Shown here piece by piece: positions 1-11,509 of a stretch of DNA of 64,000 nt. The position numbers and the translations under genes are program-made. Under the pieces are notes generated by a model. That model did not search any database. It worked only from the letters and a program-made list of their open reading frames with translations, and was not told the DNA's origin. The stretch's first letter is position 1, and each line of letters opens with the position of its first letter. Source of the stretch: Phialophora verrucosa (taxonomy: Eukaryota; Ascomycota; Eurotiomycetes; Chaetothyriales; Herpotrichiellaceae); the NCBI GenBank assembly GCA_002099365.1, contig MSED01000006.1:1240001-1304000 (forward strand), read 5' to 3'.

Positions 1-756
1 AAGATCGACGGGGATGGTGTGGATATTTGCATTCGAGGCGGTTGAGAAGGGCGAGGGATGGTCGTTGACGTATGCTTGCATTGATATGCCCAAGCTTTGC
101 GCAATGGCCATTGTTGCGGCAAAACAAGACTCGCCTACCAGTTGGAGATGATTCCTATACGGTGAAGGAAGAGATCCCAGTGACGGTGTGCGGGAGCTGC
201 TGGTCCTGGATCCTAACGAGAGGGGGTAGTAAACCGGTGCCGGAGATGGGTACTCAGATGGTGAGACTGACGACGACGTGCTCCTAAATGCGCCTGTGAG
301 AGGTGTGACTCCCGGGGGAAGTGCATACGTTTTGAAGTCGACGTCGTCTGGAACGGGCCACAAATGTCGGCAATCTTCTGTCCCTGGTACTGGTGGTACA
401 AAGTAGTACACAGCGACTTTCACGGGAAGAACGGCCTCAGGTAAGGCTACCTCCTCGCCCTGAGCGCCGTTACCGTTCTCTTGCGCCACACTATCATCAA
501 GAGCGGGTTCAGGAAAGGACCCCGTGAGATCGGGAGTCTGAAATTGTGCACTGAGGCTCTCCTGCTCCCGCTCCCTCTTCTCCAGTGCCTGCTGGACTCG
601 GGCCCTGAGCTCCTCATCGTGCCGTTGCTTTTGCTTCTCTCGCCACACGCGTTGCGACCGACGGTTCTGCTCGCGCCGAGCTTCGGTCAGCTTCCGCTTA
701 TACCTACCTGGAAGCTTCGACTCCGAGCCGGAAGCACCAGTCGCGCTGCTGGACAT
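1..756 (-). CDS. bZIP transcription factor, C-terminus beyond window edge
   Basis: The minus-strand frame opens with ATG at 756 and stays open for 252 codons to base 1 with no stop, so the gene runs off the left edge. Residues about 19-50 form a strongly basic stretch with the spaced Asn/Arg pattern of a fungal bZIP basic region (NRRSQRVWREKQKQR), followed by a charged helical segment rich in Glu, Arg and Gln where a zipper would start. The rest is low in structure and rich in Pro and Ser, as in fungal AP-1-like bZIP proteins. The likely role is a nuclear DNA-binding regulator; its targets cannot be read from the sequence. The zipper heptads are weak, so the exact bZIP subfamily is open. An intron in the Pro/Ser part cannot be excluded. 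Confidence 0.7.
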   Translation of the reverse strand, partial: MSSSATGASGSESKLPGRYKRKLTEARREQNRRSQRVWREKQKQRHDEELRARVQQALEKREREQESLSAQFQTPDLTGSFPEPALDDSVAQENGNGAQGEEVALPEAVLPVKVAVYYFVPPVPGTEDCRHLWPVPDDVDFKTYALPPGVTPLTGAFRSTSSSVSPSEYPSPAPVYYPLSLGSRTSSSRTPSLGSLPSPYRNHLQLVGESCFAATMAIAQSLGISMQAYVNDHPSPFSTASNANIHTIPVDL

Positions 757-2379
757 GATAGTCGCGCTCCGGGTGCTTTACCATCTCTCAAATCCCAGGC
801 GATGAAAGGCGTGCTTTGATGCAGCCTGGACTGACAGACGAAGTGAGCACGACCCTCAGCTGCGATGACAAAGCATTGACACGACGTGGAGTCATGCCAC
901 CGGAGGCGAGCCAAGCCTGGAGATTCTACGGAGGAGTGGGAGAGCCGCTGTTGAAATCCCAATCTCTCATTCTTGCCTGAGCGGAGACTCAATTGTCCAT
1001 CTACATTCAAGAACTCCTGGCTTTTCACAGTGGCTGAGATCGGCATAGCGGTAACGGAGAAATTGTCCTACGGCAATGCATCCGTCTACCTCTTCGCGAT
1101 TGACTGTTAACTCAAGTCCTACATAACTCCTTGAAGCTCCGATGGTTGAGCCAGGTTCTCACCAGGTGAACTCCCAAACCGCGGTCCACAGTCTTATAAA
1201 TAACGCGGCAAGACAATCAGATTGAATTGAGCGGTATCTAGCAGCATCGCGTCGCCAGAATATTGTGTTTCGGTCCCGTGTCTCCAATACGCATGATTTA
1301 TCTGGAACTATGCCTGGGCGTAATGACTCTGCCACGGCGTCAAGGCAGATACTGCAGTATCTGAAATCTCGACAGCGTGGACGACCATCGAGCTGGATAT
1401 CTCCTCAATCAAAATGCCTTCGAAAAGCGCTATCGGCACTTTCAGGAGTCTCATGGAATGGAGCTGTCACTGCTCGGACAGGCTTTTTTCTTCGTGGAAG
1501 ACAGCTAGGTGAGCGCTTCAATCTCGTACGGAGTGAAATATGTGATTCGGCAGGGTCTTCACAAGGACACTCCCGTCGACATTGACGACCTGGATTGATC
1601 ATCTACGGACTTGTCCTTGACAGCCAATCTGGTAGAGGCATCAGCTGACGCGCTTCTCGCGCCCCAAACACCACGACCGAGTGTTAGTCAAGATCTACAC
1701 GATGATGGTGGGCATCTGTGAGCACAGTTTGAGGAAGACTCATCAGAATTCTATTGCCAGCAGAAGCAGTCTGACGACATGGGCATTCGGAACCTGCAAA
1801 TTGAGGGAACTCGCTGGCTTACACGCGCATGGAGTGTTGGAAAATAGTACTCCTTCAAACTTCGCACACCACGAAAATCAAGCTCTCGAGGAAACAACAA
1901 ATAAAGCAAGAGCCGATACAGAGTAGCACCAACAAGGTATTCTCGTACTGTCCCTCTCATCGGAGGCGAGGCTAGCTGACAATCCCAGGCCAACCAATCA
2001 GAGCAGCTTGGCTTACTCGTTCTGCAGAACACCCCAGCGCTGCGCCGCGGTCGTTATCCGAGCTGGCATCACAAGCTCGCATTTCATATTGCCGCATGGC
2101 TTACTGACGCTTCGAGGTCCCTATCCAACAAGGCATCACAGCCTCGCGCCTGATCTTGCCGCATGGCTTATTGGCACTTTCGACAGGCTGATGAGCCCCT
2201 TTTACGTCTGGACAGGACTATATATGATGCCTGGCAATTCTCGAACAACATGTGCTCCCTTCCATATCACCGTCACCGTCACCGTCACCACCAAGAAAAC
2301 GCGGGTCAACCAAGCAAGCAAGCAGAAGCATCTGGCACCAGACACTCCACAAGTAAAGCGAGATATCAAGCACCCCGGA
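757..2379. other. intergenic region, no gene recognised
   Basis: This stretch of about 1.6 kb lies between the divergent bZIP and DUF1398 genes. It has only short open frames that mostly start with non-ATG codons and resemble no family I know. Bases about 2268-2290 hold a short run of a CACCGT hexamer. Promoters of both flanking genes should lie here. Confidence 0.5.
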
Positions 2380-2853
2380 ATGTCTAACCTCAGCCCCATC
2401 GCCAAGATTTTTGCCCAAGTCCACTCCTCTGCTGGCCTCCGATTCCCCGACACAGTCGCCGCCCTTCTCGCTCTGGGCGTCACGCGCTACCACGTCGACT
2501 ACACCTCCTCCCTGGTGACCACGTACTCGGCGACGAGTACTACCTCTAATAAACCTGCTATAACTACGACGACGACGACGACGACAGAGCAGATCCCCGT
2601 CCCCACTCACGATCCTCAAATCAGCTCCCACGTGCGGCCGTGGGATCAGACGGGCGTCAAGACCGCGATCGAGCGTGCCCAGTCCGGCAAGTCGTCTACC
2701 TACGCGGACTTTTCGCGGGAGGTCATCGCCGCGGGGGTTGTGGGCTATTTTGCCTTCCTGGCAGGGAAGAGGGTCGTCTACTACGGCCAGGAAGGCGACG
2801 TGCATGTGGAGTGGTTTCCTGGGGCGGGGCCGACGGGTTGTAAGCAGGAATGA
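2380..2853 (+). CDS. DUF1398-family protein (bacterial YbcV/phage-envelope-like)
   Basis: This is a single-exon protein of 157 residues. It has the two halves seen in DUF1398 proteins: an N-terminal part with a 'lgVtRYhVDY' motif near residues 34-42, and a C-terminal part with a tyrosine-rich end (GKRVVYYGQEGDVHVEW) near 130-146. Bacterial members are small single-domain proteins of about 130 residues, annotated after a phage envelope protein but of unknown function. Here the two halves are separated by a Thr-rich insert (eight Thr in a row near residue 65) coded by an ACG/ACT repeat, which accounts for most of the extra length. The ATG at 2380 was chosen because the family similarity starts right after it; the frame is open further upstream to 2008 but that part has no domain. 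The family is mostly bacterial, so transfer into fungi is possible. Confidence 0.65.
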   Translation: MSNLSPIAKIFAQVHSSAGLRFPDTVAALLALGVTRYHVDYTSSLVTTYSATSTTSNKPAITTTTTTTTEQIPVPTHDPQISSHVRPWDQTGVKTAIERAQSGKSSTYADFSREVIAAGVVGYFAFLAGKRVVYYGQEGDVHVEWFPGAGPTGCKQE

Positions 2854-3420
2854 TACCGGAGGTGAGAGGGTGAGCGAGTGAGAAAGTGGCTGCTGCGTCT
2901 ACGCTCCTCCTTGTGCCACATAGTCTGGCGTGGTCTGGTGTAGTGTAGTGCGACACTCAGTGGTCGGCATGGCATGGCATGGCATGGTATGGCATCAGCC
3001 CTGCCTCACTCACATCACTGATAGAACTGCCCTGGATGCGAGACACCATCAATATACCTACAATCCTAGACACATGGATAGTTGAGCAAGCGGGCAAAAG
3101 TACTATATAGGTCCCGTAGGATGCATGATCCACATATGTATGTGTATATCTTATCGTATGCAGGAACTCCCAGGCCACAGTACTATGCATGTGCTTCCGC
3201 CAGAGTGCAGCGGCTGGCTCCCTTAAGTCAGATACGAGTGTTCATATTACGAATGGTAGTTACAGCCGCCAGCGCGGGCTAGAGAACGTCGTACGTCGTC
3301 CGTCGTTACCGGCCGGATTCAGTACTTCGAGCCCCTGACAACACATCTCCGAAATCACGGCTCAGCACTCGCGCGCGCTGTGCAGTCTACCCTCTTCTCC
3401 GTCCTTCCCTCCTACCCACT
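2854..3420. other. intergenic region between convergent genes
   Basis: This region separates the 3' ends of the DUF1398 and alkaline phosphatase genes. It contains a short GGCAT pentamer run at about 2967-2991. I see no coding or RNA gene. Confidence 0.5.
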
Positions 3421-5599
3421 TTACGAGGCGCTAGTGCGGCTCAAGCCCAGACACTCAGCCATGCCGTAGAAGATGTCGACGCTATTGAACACGCCGGAGA
3501 ATAACTCGGTGCAGGGCCCGCGGGTGAAGACCGGCACGTCGGTCAGGGAGTGGACGCCTTGGTCGGCCTGGACAGAGAAAAAAGAAGAAACAGTCAGCAC
3601 GAGTACTCGGATGCAGTGCGTAAGGAGCTTGAATACGTAGGGAAGCTTCACGACGGGAGAGAAGAGGAGAGGGCGGAGGAACACGACTCACATTCACAGG
3701 GAGTGTCCCGTTGACAATAAATCCAGTCACGGCATCGACGTAGTTGACGAAAAAGTCTTCGTTGTCGAAACCCGTGATGTTGATGGCTGGTTTGCGCGGG
3801 CCGTTCTTGTTGATGCGATAATCCTCGCGGAAGTCCGGGAACGCGGCCAACCCGCTGTACAGCGTGTATCGCGGATCCCAGTTCGTGGGGAAGTTCACGC
3901 CCGGGCCGTAGACGAGGTTCTGGTCGCTGCCGACGCGCGCGGACGTGTTCGCAACCACGTACTGCGAGTGGCCGGAGTTCTGGTACGTGCCGACGGCGGT
4001 GCGCTTGTCGCGGGCGTTATCCTGGGCGTTGAGGAAGCGGGTGTCCACGCTGCCCATGACGTCGAAGCCGTGGCCGTGGTCGGCTGTCACGAGGAGGAGC
4101 GTGTTGTCCAGCTCGCCCTTCTCTGTCAGCCAGGCGATCGTGGCCTTGATGGTGTCGTCGAGTTCGAGAAGATCGCCCAGCGCGCGGTCGTAGTCCAGGA
4201 CGTGCATCATCTTATCAATGCTGGCGGCTTCGGACATGAGGAAGAAGCCGTCGTCGGCATGGCGGGTGTGGAGGACCTCAAGAGCCTTGAGCGTCATCTC
4301 CTTCAGGCCGGGCTGGTCGGTGGCCGAGGCGTTGGACCCGTTCGGGGCGGTCTTGGAGCGGTTGAGGTTGGCCGGGTAGACGTTGCGGTCCACCCACACA
4401 GCCATGTTGCTGACTGAGAAGATGCCCAGGTGGCGGCTGGAGTTGTCGGAGGATTGCAGGGCGGTGTTGTTCAGCACGACTGTGTAGTTCTGCTGGGCGA
4501 ACACTTCATAGTAGTCCTTGCCCTGGAAGGAACCCTTGTTGGGGTAGAATTGCTCGGCACCGCCGCCGAAGAGCACGTCGGGCCCGCTCCAGTTGGTCCA
4601 TGTGTAATTGGTGATGCCATGGATGAAGGAGTCGACAACGGCTCCGTATTGGCCTCGGTCGCGCGTATGGGCGGTCAAGGCCGCAGGCGTGGCATCCGCA
4701 ATAAAGGCCGTGGACACGATGCCCACGCCGCCACCCCGGAGGCGATGGAATAGTTCCGCAATGGTCTCAACCTTGGGGTCGTCAAACTTGTTGGGAGAGC
4801 TGTCGGCGTAGACGCCCAACGCGTTGACCGTGGATTTGTGCCCAGTGTACAGAGCGGTCGCCGAGTTGGCACTGTCAGTGATGAAGCTGTCAATCGAATG
4901 TGTCATCTGGTGGCCGAGCATGGGAAATTGATCCAAGGCCAAGCGGGTTTGGTATTTGCCATTGATTTGCTGGTGGCCAATCAGGCGCGCCGCTATTCAA
5001 GTCATTAGAGCGAGGTTGTATGAGGGAGGAGCTTCAGCCTTACCAGTTATCATGTTCGTAGTCATTCCATCGCCAATGAACATGATGACATTTTTGGCTT
5101 TTTGTTGCGGAGCGATATCCCGAACCGTCCAGTTGGCAAGGGTTGTCTGGGACCCGTTGCGGTACTTGAGAGTTGCGATATACTGACCGGGCTCGTAGAG
5201 AACAACGTTTCGCCATGCCTTTGAGGCGACCCTAACTTGCGATGGCGTATGGGCGGCTTGAGCAAACAAGTCTTCGTACCAAGTAAAGTTCCAGGTCTCC
5301 AGCCTTGGTTCAGCGAGGTCGAAGAAAGACGTGACTGGCTGGGGCGTACCGCCTTCCCGTTCGATGGTCAGAGTGAAGTTAGCGTCGGGGGTGGTATAGC
5401 CGCGAATGGCTTCACTGCCGTTCAGTGGAGCATGTACTTCAGCTCTGATGTCAAATCGTTGTCCCGGGAGGAAATCGGCCTGATCAGGTGGTAGGATACA
5501 GCCCAGGGTAGGGCACGTCCCGAGTCGCTGGAAGGTTTGAGCGGCGCAATGGGTGCAGAAGGCACCAAAGGCCAACGCGACCTTCAGACTGAGCTGCAT
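3421..5599 (-). CDS. Secreted alkaline phosphatase
   Basis: There are three exons: 5599-5044, 4992-3692 and 3567-3421, with introns GTAAGG...TAG and GTGAGT...CAG in consistent phase, giving 667 residues. The protein starts with a hydrophobic signal peptide ending near AQT (about residue 22). An unusual N-terminal domain of about 150 residues precedes the phosphatase core. The core has the metal-binding IGDGM motif (about 174-178), the catalytic Asp225-Ser226-Ala227 in TDSANSATA, and the metal-binding TADHGHGFD motif. It should hydrolyse phosphate monoesters outside the cell or in the vacuole/wall space. Several NxS/T sites fit a secreted glycoprotein. The extra N-terminal domain makes it longer than the roughly 500-residue Pho8 type, so I do not assign it to Pho8. 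No CACGTG phosphate-response box was seen close upstream. Confidence 0.88.
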
Positions 5600-7986
5600 T
5601 TTGACGTTCAGTATACCGAGGACTTCGAGTCAGAGGCTATGAGTGACCGACCTAAGGAAGATCAAGAAGCGATTGCCAGCTCTAGGACCTCGCAGCTTTT
5701 GTAGTCGTTACCCTGAACATGCAGCTGTCTTTCCCCAGCCACAATGGGCAAGCTCTGCCGGCCCTGTCCCGTTCAACTAACTTTCGAGAGATCCAGAGCC
5801 CTTTCTCGTGGTAGTAGCCACGAGCTTCGCTTTGCCCGCCGATGTGGTGTAACTCGCATCGATATCCAACCTGGTTTGGGCAGGCGGAATCGGATGCCAA
5901 GGCCCCAGTTGGAGGCCGACGGCGCTGCCAAGGCCGGAGGGTGCATAACAAGCATTGAGAGCCAATAAGCCACCCACGTTTCGAGGAAGGGCGGCATCGG
6001 GCGACGTTGTCGACGCAAGGAAAGACTCCGCCCACGTTGTATAAGTGTCGCACATGAAGTATGCCAAGATCAAGCACCCAGCAAGCTCTCATGATGGTCC
6101 CCGCTCCTTCAGGTCCATGGCATGCGTGGTAACAGCTACCGCCGCCATTGGAGAGCAGAAGAGTCGTCCAGCCGAACCGGCCGCCACGACGTGAAAGAGC
6201 AGCACTGAATCAGGCTAAGCAAAGTTCCATCAGACACTCTAGAAGACAAAAAGAAAATTGACAGGAAGGAGGAAGGGAGCTAAGAGTACGAGCGCGACCA
6301 TACCGTTCCGGATAGCTTCAAGCTCCGAGGCCACAAAGCTCCAAAGCTCCCAGAGGATGTTGCACAATGACATTCGACATCAAGATGTGTCGAAACCTCG
6401 CCTCTCTCTTTGAGTTCGTCGCCCTGCGTTGTGCCTGACCTAATAACCAATCCTACCGAGGATGACCCTTCATTGGAGTTATCCTGTCGGTACAAGGACA
6501 GGCAAGAGGTGCTGCAAAACTGATCAGTTGGACGCAAAGAGTGTAAAGAATCCAGGCCACTGCTCCGCATGGTCAAGACTCGGTAAGCCTCGGTGCTGGC
6601 TGCCATGCCCGCTAATCGCGATTGAGGAAGCAGTGTAGACTCAATTTGGGGTGTCACTGGTGTCTCGCGCAGGAAGCGCATAGTCCAGAGTGCTTCCCCG
6701 AATAACACAGCGCGCGTAATATGCGCGACCGTTGTCGGGATCACAACAGAGGCACGTCACACGAGCAAGGTCCGTCACGCACGATGAGATCTGGTTTCAG
6801 CCTTCCTGGTACATTTGTGCTGCAAACAAGCTTTCTTCTCGATCTCGGAGTGTTTTCCACGTTTACTTTGATGGGGTTTGTATTCCTGAATGTCTGTGGT
6901 GAGATCTTCTTTAGGCAACACCGCCAGTCCGAGCCTGCGATTTGGGGCAAGATCCGGCTGGTGGCAGTAGGCTGACCGCCACTACCCTCTCTCCATCTCA
7001 CGGTCGATGCTGAGTTCCGCGCCAGAAGATAATACTTAAGGCCAGTTGAGGCGCTCTGGATTGTTGTTTTCGCCTCTCGGATGTCGGGGACGACAGCAAT
7101 TGGACGTCGAAGGTCCGGGTGAGTAGAGTCGGTCCTCGCGGGGCGACCGATGCTGACACGTACGAGGCTGATGTGCAGCAACGGCCAAAAAGCTGATCGA
7201 ACGGGAAGATTATACTCCTACGAGTACTGGGTACTGACTGGATAACAAAAAAAGGACACAAGAGAAGAGGCGACGGGGAGAAGGGAATGGCTTAAACCTG
7301 GCCAATAGAAGCCTCCCAGGCCCCGAAAAGCCCTTCTAGGCCTCCTTGAGCAAGGCCTATCAGCCGTTCAGGCATGCCCATCTCACTGGGGACTGGGCTG
7401 GGCTTCCCGCCTTTCACACAAAAATCATTCCGCATCTATCTCACTAGCGCCTCGCTTTCCCCCTCCTGTTCTTCTTTCCACCACACATCGATTTTGCAAC
7501 ACATGCTACATTGATAAGACAAGCTGCGGCTTACAGCTAGCCACAAGACCTCGATGGCCAGAGAACTGCAAATCCCATCGGATTTCACTGGGACCGGCTC
7601 TCCCCTCCACCACTCACATTACTGAGAATGTCACTTGCATCATCGCCCTGGTAATGGCGTGCATACCACAATCACATTGTCCATGAGCTTGTTTCGGACA
7701 CTAATCCATGTTTGTTTCAAACTGTCCATTCTAGATGGGCCACAGACTTCTTGGATTGTGCCTGTGCCCAATCCGACCAGGGCCAGATGGCATGCTCTAT
7801 GGTTTGAATGGCGTTGCCAATGGCATGCTCTGCGTTCTGAATGGCGTGCATTCCCGTAGCTGACTACCACGGTACTTAAACAGAGCGCCACTTACCTGCA
7901 GGCGTCCCGTCCATACGAGGTACAGGAAAACCATCCATCGGCAGTCGGACTACAGAAACGGCATCCGCTCAAGTGAGCCGAGAAAC
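5600..7986. other. intergenic region, 2.4 kb
   Basis: This is a divergent intergenic region between the phosphatase and GH43 genes. There are short unrelated open frames on both strands and no recognisable domain. A pyrimidine-rich tract at about 7440-7500 fits a fungal promoter/leader. An imperfect duplication of about 30 bases built around TGGCATGCTCT lies at 7785-7850. Confidence 0.5.
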
Positions 7987-9208
7987 ATGGCGGATCCTAG
8001 CCCGGCGGAGAGCAGCTCACTGCTGTCCGGCCCTAACAAGAACAAATGGCTTCGAGGGTCCGACTTTTCTGATGATCTCGGTGCTGGTGCTCTTCCTCGC
8101 CGTCGCCGCCGTTGGTTTTGGTTCATTATGGTCGTTGCATCCTTCGTTTTCCTCGCAGGCCTGGCCTTGTCTCTGGCTGCTCCGCAACAGAGGAGGCAGG
8201 CAAGCGGTCCAGTCATTGGCATTAATTTTCAGGACCCTTCAGTGGTCCAGTTATCGGACGGGAGCTATGTCGCCTATGCAGGTGTCAACGGGAATCCTGC
8301 TGGGTCTAATGTTTTGATTGCGACTTCTCCAGACTTTTCAACCTGGACTGTTCGTTATGGCTATGATGCTTTGCCAAATCTTCCTTCTTGGGCCGCCTCG
8401 CCACCCCATGTCTGGGCTCCTGATGTGACCCAGCTAGTGAGCACCCCTTTCCGTGGGCTTGAACGGGGGATAGTTGCCTGACATCGTACAGGATAATGGG
8501 AACTTTGTGCTGTACTACTCCGTGGTCATGGCCGAGTCACCGTCGAAGCATTGCGTTGCAGCAGCATATGCTCCAAATGCGGAAGGGCCATTCACCCCAG
8601 TCCAGACGCCTTTGTTCTGTGATCTAGGCGCTGGAGGAGCAATTGACGCAGATGGGTTCAATGATCCGACCACGAACCGCCAGTATGTCGTCTACAAAGT
8701 GGACGGCAATTCTGTTGGCAATGGAGGGGCCTGCTCGAATACAGTGGCGCCCATCGCTCCCACGCCGCTCAACCTGCAGGAAGTCAGTAACGATGACGGC
8801 TATACGGCCCTTGGCGGCTCAACAACTATCCTTCTTAATGACCCAGATGATGGACCGAACATCGAGGCCCCTTCATTGACCTACGATGCTTCCTCTGGAA
8901 CATACATTCTCTTCTACAGCTCAAAGTGTTTCACACAAGCCCCTTACAACATTCGCTACGCTACCAGCACGAGCGTCTACGGTCCTTTTACCAAACAGCC
9001 AAACCCTTTCCTGACGACCGGAAGTACGGTGGCCAATCTTTACATCCCCGGCGGCATTGACATCACCAAGGACGGGAAGAAGGCCGTCTTCCACGGCGAT
9101 ACGAACATGGGTTGGTTCGCTGGTGACGGAAGTAAGCGAGTCCGCGCCATGTATGCCCTCGACTTGAACATTGGAGGTGGTGCGGCTTATCCAGGTGGCT
9201 TGTATTGA
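7987..9208 (+). CDS. Glycoside hydrolase family 43, type II membrane-anchored
   Basis: Two exons, 7987-8436 and 8492-9208, joined across a GTGAGC...CAG intron, give 388 residues. Residues about 43-65 are a single hydrophobic segment preceded by five arginines, so the protein is likely a type II membrane protein with its catalytic domain outside or in the secretory lumen. The five-bladed propeller of GH43 is recognised by the catalytic base Asp83 in NFQDPS, the WAPDV motif before the intron (about 144-148), the DADGFNDP segment supplying the pKa-modulating Asp, and the general acid Glu in NIEAPSLTYD. GH43 enzymes act on arabinan, xylan or related side chains; the substrate cannot be chosen here. 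Joining the exons gives a smooth WAPDVTQL-DNGNFVLYYS match to the family, which supports the intron. Confidence 0.88.
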
Positions 9209-9501
9209 TGCCGATCTGCTTCACCCTCCTCCTCTTCGCTTCCATCCAAAACACACGAGCAAGACCCAGAACACAGAACAGAGTTATGACGTTGACGACC
9301 GGGAAATGATTCAATTTGGATTGGAGCGATCTCCCTGTATTAAAAGCACTTGCGCTTATCTTCGTCTCGGCAAGCGATTTAGATTTGAGTACACTTTGGA
9401 GATATGGCATGCAGAGTGAATTCTGAATTTCTATCGACGGGCCATAAAGTTCAAGTTATTTAATGGAAAGCAATGTGGTACCATATAGTATACTCGTAGC
9501 A

Positions 9502-10512
9502 TCAATTTAGATGCCGTTGTTTCAATCTCTCCCAGCTCGCCTTTCCCCTCGCCGCCCATTCCTCAGGTCCGCTCTCCTCCCTCTTCATATCCCTGTGGAA
9601 AACCTCCATACTCACCCATCCAGCGCCATCCCAACCGCTATCCCTCAACCACGCTTCTGCAACCTTCCCTACAGGCAAATAAGCCCCCTTGTCGTCCTCG
9701 AGCGGGAACAATCTCCCATACGTACACCACGAATGCACACCGTCCTTCTCAGCACTGTACGCCTCATGGCCGGGCAAAATCGGCGGCCTCATCCTCTCTG
9801 CATCACTAAGCTGAATATAGAAAATCTTGTCCCGCGCACCCTCGTCGGTCTTGCACCATCCAACAAACCTGTCCAACGAAGCCCGCAGCGCGGCGTTCCC
9901 TCCTGGCCAGCGCCCCGTGCGAGCCTGCGGATCCGCCCACAGCCGCCCAAGCACATGGTAACTATCGAGACAGAGCCCGAAATTGGGGCGATCGACCAGG
10001 TCCACGACGCGGAGCGACTCCTCCCAGTCGGCGACGTGCGTGCCCCAGCCGAGGGCTTCGTACGCGAACCTGACGGGCCGGTCCGGATCAAGCTGCAGCC
10101 CCAGATCCGCCAACGCTCGCAGTTCCGCCACGATGACTTCTTCGTCGCCTACCGCGTTGGGGTCGTCATTGCTGGGTATCTGAATCGTGTTTGTGCCTAG
10201 GGCGCGGGCGAGGCCGATCCATTCCCTCCCTTCGTCCAGTCTCTGGGCCAGGCTCTTCGTCGGGTGGCCTTCGAAATTGTCGAACGAGGCGAGGCTTATG
10301 ATGGTGAGGCCATTTTTGGAGCACAGGGCTTGGATCTTTAATGCGGCTTCGAGGCGCGAAAGATTATGCTGTGACGCGTGGGCGTCAAGGTCCGTGATGG
10401 AGAGTTCTACGCCTTCGAAACCCGCGGATGAGGTGGCCTGGAGTTTGCGCTCGAGCGTGTGCGCCGGATGCCAGCCTAGTGAGACTGTTGAGATTGCGAG
10501 TCTGTTGGTCAT
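9502..10512 (-). CDS. Sugar phosphate isomerase/epimerase-like TIM barrel (3-dehydroshikimate dehydratase-like)
   Basis: This is a single exon of 336 residues. The start at 10512 was chosen because the protein then opens with RLAISTVSLGWHPAHTLERKL, the way fungal 3-dehydroshikimate dehydratases (Qa-4 type) open; an in-frame ATG at 10587 would add an unstructured 25 residues. Likely divalent-metal ligands of the xylose-isomerase-like barrel are visible in VEL (strand 2), YEALGWG, LCLDSYH, IQLSDAE and SMEVFHRD. The family dehydrates 3-dehydroshikimate to protocatechuate in quinate use, but many relatives are sugar epimerases. No other quinate-pathway gene lies nearby, so the substrate is an inference. 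The gene converges on GH43, with less than 300 bases between the stops. Confidence 0.75.
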   Translation of the reverse strand: MTNRLAISTVSLGWHPAHTLERKLQATSSAGFEGVELSITDLDAHASQHNLSRLEAALKIQALCSKNGLTIISLASFDNFEGHPTKSLAQRLDEGREWIGLARALGTNTIQIPSNDDPNAVGDEEVIVAELRALADLGLQLDPDRPVRFAYEALGWGTHVADWEESLRVVDLVDRPNFGLCLDSYHVLGRLWADPQARTGRWPGGNAALRASLDRFVGWCKTDEGARDKIFYIQLSDAERMRPPILPGHEAYSAEKDGVHSWCTYGRLFPLEDDKGAYLPVGKVAEAWLRDSGWDGAGWVSMEVFHRDMKREESGPEEWAARGKASWERLKQRHLN

Positions 10513-11509
10513 GGAGGCGAGGGGGTAGGGACGGAAGCGGAAAGGAACAGGAAAGGTCTTGCTTGAGTTGAAGATTTCCTTGGACACGGTACTCCGTACG
10601 CGGTATCAAAAGCTTGGTTGCAAGGATGTATGCAGTGCTGTGCGTTGCAGAGAAAGACGTGTGCCGATACGAGTACTGTACAATGGTCAACAGTCAAAAC
10701 GGTATATTTCCGCGTGCCAAGGCAACGGTACACGGGATATCAACGTGCTTCGCCCTAACCGATATTCTGTGGTACTTCGTCGTTGCTGTGCCTCGTCGAA
10801 GTTCTACGTCTCGGGAGGTCTGCGTAGTTGCCGGACGCGGTCTACTGAAGCGATATCGGAATGGATACTCTCCAGGCCCGCGTGCTCCTGAGGGTCAGTA
10901 CTATATCGCATTGAACCAAACTCTTTCATTTGGTCCGCAGTTCTCAGGCGAGAAATGCTTTGCGCAAAAGGCGTCGAGCCCGAAAGTACTTCCATTGGAA
11001 CCTAACATTTTGCTGAACATGGTATTGGGGCCTACAGCTGCGAAGATAAGTGATGAGTGCCCCCGACTTTAGATCAAAGGAGGAACACAGCTCCACAGAT
11101 GGTCAGGCAATCTTGTTCCAAAGGAGTATAGATTTGAAGGACACGGATGTGAAGAATTGATGCCAAACAGCAAGAACTGGCATTTCTCAGATTCAGGCCT
11201 GGCTTCGGTTCAAATGACAGACGCTAAATGTCTGACCGTTTACTTTGACGGAGGAGACTTGGCATTGATTGGTGAATTCCGCCCAAATATTATGAAGTCA
11301 ATTTGAGGTTCGCTTCATTCATTCCTTCCTCAAGTTTCACCAACACCACACAATCGGGGCTATCGAGGTAACGTGTTCTTACTCAAAGAACTCTCCCACC
11401 TTGAACCATCTGGAAGGAAGCACACCACAGCCACTAGAGAACAGATTGCACTGAGCAAACTGGAAAAGTGACAGCCTCAAGCTGCCAATATGTGCAGCCC
11501 GTCGATCTC
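10513..11509. other. intergenic region, no gene recognised
   Basis: About 1 kb upstream of the isomerase gene and downstream of the decayed secreted-protein gene. The open frames here (for example 10614-11072) show no family resemblance or fungal codon pattern that I can support. Confidence 0.45.

Noticed and set aside
3968..4753. Plus-strand frames of 107-149 codons
   Set aside because: They are antisense shadows of the alkaline phosphatase exon, whose motifs are unmistakable on the other strand.
10614..11072. 152-codon plus-strand frame
   Set aside because: It has no family resemblance and overlaps another frame of similar quality.
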